Shown here piece by piece: positions 1 through 11,119 of a stretch of DNA of 64,000 nucleotides. Numbering within the stretch: the first letter of the stretch is position 1; each line of letters begins with the position of its first letter. The position numbers and the translations under genes are program-made. The DNA comes from Phycomyces blakesleeanus NRRL 1555(-) (lineage: Eukaryota; Mucoromycota; Mucoromycetes; Mucorales; Phycomycetaceae). The stretch is from contig NW_017265137.1 of the NCBI RefSeq assembly GCF_001638985.1, positions 1,453,054-1,517,053 of the forward strand. The letters run 5' to 3'. The notes below the pieces were generated by a model, which made no database searches, was not told the origin of the DNA, and was given only the letters and a program-made list of their open reading frames with translations.

Positions 1-844
1 CGGTCCCCAACAAAACAACACGAACCTACAAAGAAGATGACGACGAAAAAAAAGAGTGCCCCTGAAGCTTAATACGAATATTACGATACAGAAAATACGG
101 TTACGACTGCAGTGGACTCAACACATATATATACACATATACACATATACACTCACACTCACACTCACACTCACACGTACACGTACACGTACACGTACAC
201 GTACACGTACACGTACACGTACATGTGCACGTACACACACGCACACACGCACATAATACATACGCAAAAAAGTATATATATATACATATATATATATATT
301 ATATATAAATCACGAAACTCAAAAAAATAATAATAATAATCCAAAGACAAAAAAAAGACGTGATTTCATTTGATAGATAGGCAGATAAATAGATAAATAA
401 ATAGATAGATAGATAGATAGATATCATTAAAGGGAACAGAGAATAAGGAATGTTTGTGAGTGAATGTGTCTGTGTTTGTGAATATGTGTCCTAGAGGAAA
501 TAATATGATGAAAAGAAAGGGGGAGGAGGAGAAACTAGTAAGATATAAATACTTAGAGTCAATATGGTAATGAGAGAGAGAGGGATAGGATAGACAAGCC
601 AATGACTTTACTTTTCTTGCTTTTTTTTTTGCTGGTTGTTTCATTTTGTCGATTTCATAAATATATAAATATATAAATATATAAATGTATATATGTGTAT
701 AAGATGAACTGGATGTTTAGAAGAAGAGATAGAGAGGGAAAAGTCAAAGAGGTAGTAGGAGTAGGAGTAGGGTTAGAGAAGTAATGATTTGGTGGTGGGA
801 TAAGGAATGCTTGGAGTTGTGCCTTTGGATGGTGATGTGTAAAT
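1..844. repeat. Microsatellite-rich intergenic DNA
   Basis: No gene is visible. From about 125 to 255 a run of ACACTC hexamers gives way to about eight ACGTAC hexamers and then CA repeats. TA runs lie near 270-305 and GATA-type tetramers near 370-425. The ORFs here only read through these repeats. The right end would hold the 3' UTR of the PAS gene. Confidence 0.8.
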
Positions 845-2038
845 CTATGCATAAGTCTGCATTTTTAAACAGCTCATCCATTCTTTGTCGAGGGATGTTT
901 CAAGGATGTCCGTAACACATCGAGAGCGGTCGACGAGTCCAGCCATGCCAAGGAAATTTAGAATGTGCTGTACAAGTAAGGTGCTTTCGACTGATTTGAC
1001 GAGTTCTCGTAAGGTTTCTACTCGACGGTATTCGTTTTCTTGGTCGTCTTGTTCAAAGCGAAGAAGCTCAATATTATTGACGTTATCAACAAGGAGGATG
1101 TTGTCACCCAAAGGTGCATCAAGAGCAGGATGCTGCACGTGATCAAGGAGACTGGCGAGGAGGTGGGCCAAGAAGGCTAGACTGTAGGTTTTGCCTTGAT
1201 GCCAGCCTTCAATTACAGCAATTGTGACCATGTCCATTGCCGATGAGCTAAATTCTGCGCATTGTCCAACCATTCCTTGGAGATACTCAATGCAGACTCT
1301 CCTGGCTTGTTCCATTACAGTTTCTCCAGGAACTGGCTGTAGAATGCACAGGGGGCGGCATTGAAAGGCGTCTGTAGGACTTCCAGTGCGATGACCGGTT
1401 GTGACTGCAGTGAGAGACATCCAGTCGTAGTGTTTTGTGTTGTTGTAGTCTTCTGGAAGGTCTTGGAGGGCGTATTTTGACCAACGTGTACGGAAGGTCC
1501 TTGCGGTGTGCGTTTTGCTTTTTGCTGTGTTGTTGAGGTGCGCGCAAAAAGCGGGTACGTCGTCTGAGTGAATGAAACCCATTATTGGTCTTCCTAGCAT
1601 TTCAGAGGTGAGCTGGTGGAAGGATGGTGCTGGTTGGCAGTATTCGATTGTGCCATAAGGGCTTAAACGAAGAATTGTTGCTGGCTGTGGAGCAAAGGCA
1701 TTTAGTCGTATGAGCCAATAATCCAGACTATCTGTGGCTCCAAATGGATCATGATGAACACATATTTCTAGAGAAACTTGTCCTCTGGCAGCGTGCCGTG
1801 CGTAATAGCGTCGGCAAGAAGAAGGCATTTGATTATTGTGATATTGGTGCTGTTGTTGATGTTGTTGTTGTAGAGCGAGCGTTAGAATCGAGTGTCCCAT
1901 GAGATCGCAGGGTCTGTAGCCAAGGCTATCGAATACTTCATCGGTGGCAGTGATGATTGTTTGGTCGAGTTGGTTGACTATGAGAAGTGAAGAAGAGCGA
2001 AGTGGACAGGCGTAGAAAGAGTGAGAATTTGTAACCAT
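845..2038 (-). CDS. PAS-domain protein, 397 aa, single exon
   Basis: An uninterrupted reading frame starts at a true ATG (2036-2038). Two PAS-like segments are visible. The first, at residues 17-55, contains 'DEVFDSLGYRPCDLMGHSI', the usual end of a PAS fold. The second, at about 120-175, contains 'LGRPIMGFIHSDDVPAF', the classic PAS Fα-Gβ pattern. A His/Gln-rich insert (QQQHQQQHQ) lies near residue 55. No LOV photosensor motif (GRNCRFLQ type), GATA finger, kinase or bHLH region is seen, so it is not a complete WC-1 photoreceptor. The C-terminal half (about 230-397) is helical and not recognised. PAS domains bind small ligands or partner proteins, so a sensory or scaffold role is inferred. 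The downstream neighbour is a gene desert. Codon use is ordinary and there are no frame breaks. Confidence 0.75.
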   Translation of the reverse strand: MVTNSHSFYACPLRSSSLLIVNQLDQTIITATDEVFDSLGYRPCDLMGHSILTLALQQQHQQQHQYHNNQMPSSCRRYYARHAARGQVSLEICVHHDPFGATDSLDYWLIRLNAFAPQPATILRLSPYGTIEYCQPAPSFHQLTSEMLGRPIMGFIHSDDVPAFCAHLNNTAKSKTHTARTFRTRWSKYALQDLPEDYNNTKHYDWMSLTAVTTGHRTGSPTDAFQCRPLCILQPVPGETVMEQARRVCIEYLQGMVGQCAEFSSSAMDMVTIAVIEGWHQGKTYSLAFLAHLLASLLDHVQHPALDAPLGDNILLVDNVNNIELLRFEQDDQENEYRRVETLRELVKSVESTLLVQHILNFLGMAGLVDRSRCVTDILETSLDKEWMSCLKMQTYA

Positions 2039-5000
2039 GGTAAGAGAATAAGGAACAAAAAAGGGAGCCAGAATTTCAATATTTTATTATTACGTTTATT
2101 ACGGTCCACAATCTGCACAGCATAATACAATGACAACACTCTTCTAGATTTCACATGAAATTTTGGCTGTTCAACTATAATAAAAAAAAATAATAAAAAA
2201 TAATAAAAATAATAAAAATTACCCATGCAGATAATAGCCATAAACACCATACAAAAAACACCTGTCCTCACAAGCCAAAAACCACTCCACTCCACTCCAC
2301 TCCAGTCAACTCAACTCAACTCCACTCAACTCTTACTCCACTATATTCCACTTGTACAAGGCGAGAGAGTCTGGTAATTCCCATGCCTATCATGTGTACT
2401 ATACCTACACGTGTCTTGTTTAAAATGTATATATATATAAATTCTTATATTTAAAAAATCGTTTTAGCAATGTAAAATAATAATAATAATAATAATAGTT
2501 GTAGTAAAATCCGTAATTTTGATACCTTTATTTATTGGGATTCGTATAATAAAATTAAAATATAAGAATAATAGTAGTATTAGTTAATCCATACCAGAAT
2601 CTTACTCTCAATAGTATCTCTAGTCTCGGCACCTATCCGAATCCTAAACCAAGAATTGCTTTATATAAGAAATAACATTTACCGAAAAAAGATTTATATA
2701 TATATATATACACTATAGTTGAATACAAAAACCAACTGATCCTATTTACCAAATAACAACAATAAATAGGTTCAACTTGTGTAAAGAACAACCGGGCAGT
2801 TTTTTATTTTTATTTATTATTTTTATTATTTTCTTGTGCAATACATTAATCAGAAAATCAATTGTAGTAATATTAATACTAAAATCAACAAACTATACAG
2901 ACGAATACGTCAAGTCTACAAGGTACAGCTAGAATCTCATTAGGATAGTCTGACCACAAAAATAACAATTACACATAAAATTATATGTTTGTTTCTTTGT
3001 TTTGTATATCTATATGTGTTTGTATATATAAATGTATGTGTATATTAATACACAACATAAATATCAAATCACAGACAAAGGGTTAAAGATAAACGTGGAC
3101 GTAGCTACCATAATAAATTAAATTAAATTTATTGAGCTAAATTTCTGAATCATCAACAGCTTCAAGAAGTATTTTTTTTTATTTCCTTCTTTCCTTTTTT
3201 TTTTTTTTTTTCACATCGGATCAAGTCTGAATGTAAATTGAATTACCGACAGGATTAAGGTCAAAAAAGGTTGGGGAGATCACTCTCTCATACTGTTTAC
3301 GTAAAGAAACGAACCAAAATAACCATCACCCATCATCTCCATATGTATTGCCGGATTCTGACTAGTCACGGTTACCTGAAGAAATCCTCATAAGCAGACA
3401 TCTACTCTGAGTAAGCTTCATGTGGTTACAAATTGAAATATAGGCCAAGAATATTAGACCAAAAATACAACCACCACACCAAAGACAAAGTCCAAAACCA
3501 AGACCAAGAGTCGCAAAGCTTAGTAAAAAGGTAAATATTTTCTTCTTTATCTTTTGATATTAAAATAAACTGTCATTATATATGCATATAGCTTCTATAT
3601 TGTTATCAAGCCTTTAAAGAAATAGTAATAGTAGTAGTAGTAAGATGGTTAGAAGATAATGTGTAAACATTGAGATTAGAAATAGCATCAAGATGAGATA
3701 TTTTCTTTTTATGTAGAGTTACCTTTTTGTCAAATACAAGACATATCAATCGATCTTGTACAATTCAAAACATGGCTGTAATACCATTGTACAAATAACA
3801 CTACTTCCGGGCTGTATTTTCTTTTGTAAATTAAATATACATGCAGTAACACCACTACTTTAGAGACATTAATATTCAATATCTTTACCAAATAATCTCA
3901 ATCAACAGCTTACAAACAGCTATAATTATCTAACAATAATACTAATATATAAATAAAATCTTTTTATCCATTGGCAATTAACCATGTATGATTGAACTGA
4001 AAAATCAGTTATTGCTCAATCAAGGAAGAATTAGACTTATTTCTAGACAACAGGATTAACTAGAAGAAGAAGAAGGAGAAGAAGGAAAGGTATGTAATTA
4101 GTTTCTGTGAGATATCCATAATCATGGACTATCGATGACAAACCTCGTAAATATTTAAACTAAAAGACTTTGTTGGTCTTTCATAAAAGTCTCATTTAAT
4201 CCAATATTTTAATTTATTGCGCTTTTTTGTAGCTAGAATAAAGCTTTACATTTAACCCAACATCCCCCTCCCCCAGAAAAACCCCAAAACCAAAAACTAT
4301 TTGCAGCTATTAGAGGTGTTGTCGAGTGGGAATGGCAAAATTTTGTCAATTCTCGTTGTAATCGGCAAATTAATTTCCAATGATTGTTTAGAGAACTCCA
4401 TCGTAGAGCCCATTTGGTGATGATTCGAGGTAAAAATTATCACAGCTCGACACCTTTATAGGATTTTATTTAAATGAAGAGCCACACACTATATAGAAAT
4501 AGGTTAAAGCCTCTGTGCCTCAATTTCTTTTTTTCTTTCATTGATTGAAAGAGTGAAATAATATATAAATATATACTATTTCATATGGGATAAAAAAAAA
4601 GGTGGGAAGATAAATCCCACACACACACATTAAAATTTAATGTGATAATAATAAAAAGTGTCTAAATTAAAGAGAAACCACCGATATTCCTTGGATATTA
4701 TTGTGGCACATCTCTCATTGTTCTATTTGCTTTTCCTTTATTTCATTACTTTAAAAAAAGAAAGAAAGAAGAAACACCTGGGTACAAACGGGTAATTGTT
4801 ATTTACTGAGACCAAATGTTTATTGAGATTTCAGGTGCTAATCACAGGTTCGCATATATTCATTTACAAGATGTGCTATATGTACATACAAAGGTTTTTT
4901 TTTATATAATCTATTCAAATAAAACCCTCAGAAAATCTCAACAGCACAAAGACTTCATTTTTAGTTTAGCCAGCTTATTTTTGTTGTTATGATTGGCCGT

Positions 5001-5460
5001 ACCTGTTTCTTGGGAACAATTATCTCAATCTCCCTCTCGCTGACTTACTGGAATTTTAGTAGGTCATATATAGCCACCTCTCTCTCTCTATTAAACCACA
5101 TAAGTATAAAATACATTTTGACTTGAGAACAATTACGCCACACACTCTTTGATATTATTTTAATATCTCAATATTGTGTTTTTTCTCTATGCCATTTTTA
5201 CTACAAAAGCTTATATAAGTTTCTTTTGAATCATAATAATCATAATTATGACAACCGATATCCTAATTACTGGAATTTAAACCTACAATCGTACGAGTTT
5301 TATTCAGTATACTTTATTTTGTATTATTTATTGGTTATTGCCGACACGCTTGCGCGCAGCTAATTAAAGAAAAATGGAGTATGTAGGGCATGATTAAAAG
5401 TGAAAAAGTATATCGGGTGTGAGGATAGGGATAACCTGCTAAAAAATTGATCAGAAAATA
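2039..5460. other. 3.4 kb gene-poor AT-rich region
   Basis: It begins with the promoter side of the PAS gene, including a CCACT/CAACT pentamer array at about 2283-2335. The rest is AT-rich with stops in every frame, (AAT)n near 2480, TA runs near 2700 and 4560, and poly-T near 3170-3215. I see no ORF, RNA gene or mobile-element ends. A regulatory or noncoding-RNA function cannot be judged from sequence alone. Confidence 0.7.
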
Positions 5461-6060
5461 CATTTAAAAAAAAAAGAATTTTTTTTGGATTTAGGCGATA
5501 TCTGACATCCTCCTTGCAAGATTTCGTGACACCACACTCGAAGCTTTCGCCGCTACCACGCTGGCCAGTAAAGGGAACTCTTTGAAGACGAAGTTGCAGT
5601 GAGCGCGCAAAATTGCGTGCGCAGTGACAGCTACCAGTACAACTAGAGAAGCAGACGTATCAGAACGCTTAGGGAATTCACCAAGAAGGAGATCGTCTCT
5701 TGCCTACTGTGCATCCAATTCGGGTGCATGACGAGCCAAAATGATGCTCCAAACACGGGATTTGGAAGGGCAGAAAAAGAAAAGGTGTGTAGAGTTTTCT
5801 ACTGGAGAAGAGCACAACATGCACGCAGTGGACAGCATGGTAGTAGGGATGATATGGTGGAGACGAGCGCGAATTGAAAAGCAGTTCTACAGAGCCTTCT
5901 ACCAAACATTCCGACAATGGTATGGGATGGTTTGTCGCCAAACCCTCTTCCAGCAAGCAGGAGTCAGATTGGGTGTCTTCACCTACGGAGCCGTATGTAG
6001 CCAAAAGGCACCCGTAGTAGCTTGAGCGAGACTTTTATTATCGATCCGGGCATTGTTTAA
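5461..6060. other. GC-richer island of unknown origin
   Basis: Base composition changes sharply from the flanking AT-rich DNA. Two overlapping ORFs are open: plus 5741-6025 (94 aa, an ATG pair at its start) and minus 5678-6004 (108 aa). Neither has a motif I recognise. An imperfect GCGC inverted repeat lies near 5600-5625. Moderate GC, no clear neighbours and short ORFs suit a decayed mobile element or inserted fragment, but no terminal repeats or catalytic motif are visible. Confidence 0.35.
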
Positions 6061-6269
6061 GAACGAGGTTGGACCATGTTGTGTGGAAGGAAAGGGTAAT
6101 GGCACCAGGGAGTCATGGAACAATTGTTGGAGCAAAACACGTCTTGCATCAAAAGCCTAGAATAAATTCTGTATAAGGTTTTGAGCGTTGCGAAGGTCAT
6201 GATAGGCAACATTTTTAATTACGCTAAAACCTTAGTAAATGCATGTGTTTATGTAGAAACATCTCTTTC

Positions 6270-7400
6270 GTGATATTAGCTTTTGTTTTCTGTATAGAAA
6301 CAATCAGAATCAACTTTTGAGACATAGGCCATCGCTAGCACCACTGCTTTTGCAGATAACGTCGTGTCTACTCTTACTGACCTTGCTACTAGTAGCCTTT
6401 CTGTTAATGACAACTTTGATGTATCTGACAACGTTACTAAAAAACCTAATAAAGCTGACAACACTGATTATGATACTGGTGATACTGTCGCCAACGATAC
6501 TACTGAATGCTGAATCTGCTCTCATATTATTTCTAAAGCTAGGTTGTTTTCGGACAAAGAATAATTTTATGCATTGCTTATGCCAGGTTGTGTGAACATG
6601 ATAAATGGTGTCCAAAGACCTGAGTGTAAGTATATTCTCCATGAAAGTCATTAGGATAATATTATTCTGCAATGTTGCGAAATGAAACAGTTTGAGCCTT
6701 TTCCTGTTGACCCTAATCTTATCATCAATGTGATATTTGATGCTTTCTTGTCTTTTAGATTTAAGCAAGTTTTATGTCCTTTTTTTTAGGTTACGGTCTT
6801 ACTAATATCTTTAAGCGCTAGTCGCGATACAAATCAGGCTATTAGCACTATTGATACAATGAAAGCAGTAGTTCAGGATAAAAATTTCACTAGATATTTC
6901 ATTCTATATATTGTTTCAAACATGTAGGTATGACTATTCTTTCTAATTTTTATATAAATAAAAGTCGCAACTGTAAATCTCATTCATACGTACATAGCTT
7001 TTCCAACATGGTATGTTAGGAAAAGGAAGGCAGTCTTAATGAGTCAAAATTTACGTCAAAATCTGAAAGTATGTTTGAATTGGAATTATTTCATTCATCT
7101 CTGAAGTCTATGTTCGTTTGGAAATGGCATCTGATTAACCTGGAAAACAACATCACCCTTGCCAATTTGAACAAAGAACAACAGTCCCAGCTTGCAGACA
7201 TTAGCAGTATATTCAGCCCTCCTCATTCCCCCACCTCGTAATATTCAGCTAGTTCAGGTGTATTTGCCGCCTAATACTAACGAGAGCTTGTTTCGTGTTT
7301 GAGGAGGACCTGACACAGCGAATTTTATCCACCAGTGTTTCTTGTATCGCTCATCGCAACGAACTTCGAAGTAGTTAAGTAGCACATTTTATTTGTTTTT
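6270..7400 (+). pseudogene. Decayed coding-like fragments, unidentified
   Basis: Between 6270 and 6510 one plus-strand frame reads a Ser/Thr/Asp-rich segment ending at a stop near 6510. Between about 7020 and 7242 another plus-strand frame reads a hydrophilic Glu/Gln/Asn-rich segment that could form a coiled coil and ends at a stop. The two are separated by AT-rich DNA and neither has a start context or family motif. They look like remnants of a larger, possibly transposon-borne gene. The identity is unknown, and chance open frames remain possible. Confidence 0.25.
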
Positions 7401-8438
7401 TAATAAATTTGTCTTTCTACCCGTATTCATTTTCTTGTCACTCAGTCGAATATTTACACTACATAGCCAATCAACCTTGTATAATTATTTACTTGTAGTC
7501 TTATATTAATTTGTTCTTTACAATTGATGTCCTTTATATATATATATAGCTTAAATAATCTATAGAGACCGTTTTATTACATCTTTTTATTTAGCCCATG
7601 TAATTTATAAAGTTTTTTGTTTTCATTCTGTAAATAATATAATGTTTCTCGGTCCCAAGTTTCATTTTTTGTATGTAAATGAAGATTAAGATATTTTCTT
7701 TTCTTTTGGAGTCCCTATTCTGGCCGCCAAAGCTTGAGATGCCGCCAATTGCTTGGCTACATGGAATAAACCAATCTTTCACTACCTCATTGCCAAGCGA
7801 TTTAATGAAACAGATTGTTTTAAGTAGCCAATAGAAGACATTGATCAGTAAGTTGATCCTTCTCTGATTTTTTGTCCTGAAGATCTCAACAAATTTGATA
7901 TTTTTCTCAGAAACATAATCAATTAAGATCATTTTTATTGAATTCCTTTTTTACGTTGTAGTAAAAAAGAAACAAAACATTGCAGATTAACTAAATTACC
8001 CACCCTTCTGTTGGATATGTGTCATGCATGTTGAAATGAATAGTATATATATACATACATTGTAAATGTATTTTCGTAGTCAAAAGTCTAGACCAAACCA
8101 ATAGGATTTTGAAACAAGTGCTGCAATGTCTTGGAGATATATGTTTCAATTCTTAGTTTCAACTGAATTTTTTTTTATCTCTCCAATCGGATACTCTAAT
8201 GTTGTGAATTATCATCAAAGATTGGTGAAATTTTGGATTCATTTGGGTTTCTTCTCACTTTCAGGCTCAAGTAATAAGAAGAAAAGTGGGACCTGTCGAC
8301 TATTGTAGTTAAAGTCAATGAATTGTTCCAGCCAAAAAAAAAGTATATATAAATCAAGGGGGGTGTTGGGCATCACTTTTTTTTCTCAACAAACACCAAC
8401 ATTCCCTTCATTTTACATTTCTTTTCATAAAGTTTATC
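7401..8438. other. Intergenic region upstream of the thaumatin-like gene
   Basis: AT-rich DNA. A 113-codon minus-strand open frame at 7591-7932 has no recognised motif and no supporting context. The segment from about 8250 to 8438 is the likely core promoter and 5' UTR of the gene that starts at 8439. Confidence 0.5.
8344..8353 (+). promoter_or_regulatory. Probable TATA box of the thaumatin-like gene
   Basis: TATATATAAA stands about 95 bp before the ATG at 8439, followed by a CT-rich leader (about 8380-8430) typical of strongly expressed fungal genes. Many TA runs exist in this DNA, so position is the main support. Confidence 0.4.
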
Positions 8439-9143
8439 ATGAAATTCTCTGTACTTTCAAGCATTGCTCTTTTGGCCAGCATTGTTGCTGCCGCACCCGC
8501 CGAACGATCAGTCAATCCTTATGTTCTGGTTCAAAACAACTGCGACTCGAAACTTTATGTTGGAAACACTGCCAACGGTCAACTCTATGGTTCATCTATC
8601 ACTGTTGATGCTGGAGATAGCCACAAGTTCGTCTTTGACAATGGCTGGGCCGGCCGTATCTGGGCCCGCAAGAAATGTAGCGGCAATGATTGCACTTATG
8701 CTGGCATCGGTGCACCTGCCTCTTTGGCCGAATTCTATTTCAAGGGTCCAACTGGAAACGATTTTTATGACATCTCATTTGTCGATGGCTACAACCTGCC
8801 TCTTCGTATCACCCCGATCAATGGTCAAACCAATGGAACTACCGGTGACAGTAATGCATTCCTCTGTGGCAACTCTGATTGCTCTACTCTTCCTTCCTGT
8901 CCAGAAGGCTTCGAATCAAAGGATACGGATGGAAACGTCATTGGCTGCATGAGTGCCTGCACCAAGTTCGGCACCCCCGAGATATGCTGTACTGGTGAAT
9001 ACGACACAGAATTCACATGTTCCGGAAACGATTACGCAAAACAAGTCAAGGCAGCCTGTCCTAATGCTTACAGCTGGGCCTTTGATGACAGCACTTCCGC
9101 TTACATGTGCAATGCCGAGGGTTACAAAGTCACATTCTGCTAA
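8439..9143 (+). CDS. Secreted thaumatin-like protein, 234 aa
   Basis: Residues 1-18 form a signal peptide (MKFSVLSSIALLASIVAA) with an Ala-x-Ala cleavage site, so the mature protein is exported to the wall or medium. Thaumatin/osmotin (PR-5) family marks run in order: an N-terminal 'VQNNC' strand, 'WAGRIWARKKCSGNDC', 'PASLAEFYFKG', 'NDFYDISFVDGYNLP', then the Cys-rich lobe with 'CMSAC', 'EICC' and a C-terminal 'CPNAYSWAFDD' block ending in 'VTFC'. Fourteen cysteines are visible, against sixteen in classical large thaumatins. The acidic-cleft residues (Arg, Glu and several Asp) appear kept. In this family the cleft binds or cuts beta-1,3-glucans. A role in wall remodelling is inferred. Single exon, with a convincing upstream TATA box and pyrimidine leader. 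Confidence 0.92.
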   Translation: MKFSVLSSIALLASIVAAAPAERSVNPYVLVQNNCDSKLYVGNTANGQLYGSSITVDAGDSHKFVFDNGWAGRIWARKKCSGNDCTYAGIGAPASLAEFYFKGPTGNDFYDISFVDGYNLPLRITPINGQTNGTTGDSNAFLCGNSDCSTLPSCPEGFESKDTDGNVIGCMSACTKFGTPEICCTGEYDTEFTCSGNDYAKQVKAACPNAYSWAFDDSTSAYMCNAEGYKVTFC

Positions 9144-11119
9144 ATCAAGATCTACCTCTTTGTCAAGATTCTTTCTCTCGGGTTCCACATAGATTATACC
9201 CACTCTTTTTGAGATGTCTAGCTTGATATTAAGTCTCCAAAAATAAACAAACAAACATAGAAACATTCTTTTATTTTAATAATTACAAGAACCATAGAGT
9301 ATAGTATATTAAATAAACAAATAAAAAAAACAATTACTATCAAAACACACACATGTTTGTATATATACAATGAGTTTGCTTTGTATTGTTGATTATTCTC
9401 ATTTAACTCCATCTACCGTTAAGATTTATTTTGCTCCAGATCACATTAATAATGGTGCAATTTTTACAAGAAAATTCAAAGCAAACTTCAAGTAACCTGA
9501 AGCCAAAGCTACGATTTTTTCTTTATTGCATTCAAGATGAGAACTGAGAAATGTTAGCCAATAGGGTATTCTACCGAATTATCAAGTTTTTTTTATTTGC
9601 TCAATAAGCCCACGATTCTTTAGAGATATTAAGACAATCTTACAAGTAAATATAGATGCAAAGACCCTTTACTTAAATACAGAATATTCTGTATTCCCTA
9701 AAAAGATTTCATGGAAATACACATTTTTTTTACTGAAATTATTCGGGATATTCTTGGAATTATATAATACAAAATATACAAAGCTGTCTCAAGTTATTGA
9801 CCAGATAATTTGCAAAGATATCTTGTTTGTTTAAAGCACATATGATATTCGGCTAAAGGTTTCTCTTCTCAATCTGCTTGTACAATCTTTTGTAGTTTTT
9901 CTTAACCTTTTATTATTTTTGCAAAATAAAGAATTGTAGGTGTCCTATACTTGCTCCATTGATTCAATATAATATATATATGTAATACTTGTTTAACTTT
10001 GCAAGTCCTTAAAAATAAACCAGAAAAGTCTATTAGTACTTAGATGATATTATCTATGGAATTCAAATATTCGATTAATAAAAAAAAAACTATTGACTAT
10101 TCATCCAACACATAAAGAAGAAATAAAATCCCTCAATCCCAAAAAGTGACATTGTTTATCGAATGGGAATTGGCTGTCTTCACATCGATTCTAAAGTCTA
10201 ATAAAAACGTGTTGCATTGAAATAATCTGATCAGCTTTATTATGTTTCTCTGTGAATAATAATAACATTGAGATTAGTGAATGTGAACAGTTGGAATGAC
10301 TTAATTCCATGAACCCTAACAATTAAAACAATTGAAGGGGTAAATCTTTTAGGAGCTGTATATTTTAGTATTATAAGTATTATAAGTATTTATATATATA
10401 TATATGAGTATTTCTATATATAGTATCGGAAAGAAGAGCTGATAAATCAAGTCAATTAAAGAAGCTGCCAAATAATATATATATTTACATAAAAGGTAAA
10501 ATAAGGTAGAATAAAGCATAGGCCATAATATCGCTGCCTTGTTTTCATCGTACCAAGTTTGAATAATAAAACAGAGGGGTGCCGAAACGGAATCATGATG
10601 ATTTTCCCAACGTTCTTAAGCGATATCTGATTCTGTCACACAGGCTTAAAAAAAAACATATGCTTTGTGAACCGAAACAAGTCACACCAGCTTATTGAAT
10701 GATGATCCCAAAACGTGTTTCTCTTTACTTGCATCAAAAGGATAATTGATCCACCTTAAAATGTGTGTGTATGTGTGTATGTCTGTGTGCGTGTGCGCGC
10801 GTGCGTTTGTTGAAGCGGAGAACTTACCGAGGATGCCATTGGGGTATTCTTGAAGTTCAAGGAATAGAGAGCAAGACACAGGCGCTCTAAATAGAGTGGC
10901 GTATTGATTTTGATTGGCTATTCACTATGTACCTGCTCAATCCGCTTGTCTTTCTCTCGCACACACTTGTATTTATTTTTAATTGCTGGCCAAATTCCCG
11001 TTTTCTACTTTCCTTTCTCAAGTCATTTCCATCCGAGGCTCGATCCACACGCAGCCTTTAATTCTCAAAAGCTAATTACAAACCCGACGTAAAACGTCCA
11101 CAACGGATAGCAACGATTT
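9144..11119. other. 2 kb AT-rich intergenic region
   Basis: No gene is supported. A short minus-strand exon-like stretch near 10820-10880 ends at a GTAAGT donor but has no start or partner exons that I can define. A TG/CG dinucleotide run lies near 10761-10805. The last 200 bp are CT-rich and serve as the leader of the zinc-cluster factor. Confidence 0.6.

Noticed and set aside
8464..9266. Overlapping frames on both strands of the thaumatin-like gene
   Set aside because: They are shadows of a strong coding region and have no motifs.
10682..10880. Minus-strand exon-like stretch ending at a GTAAGT donor
   Set aside because: The frame has no ATG, no family motif and no definable partner exons. 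The donor may be chance.
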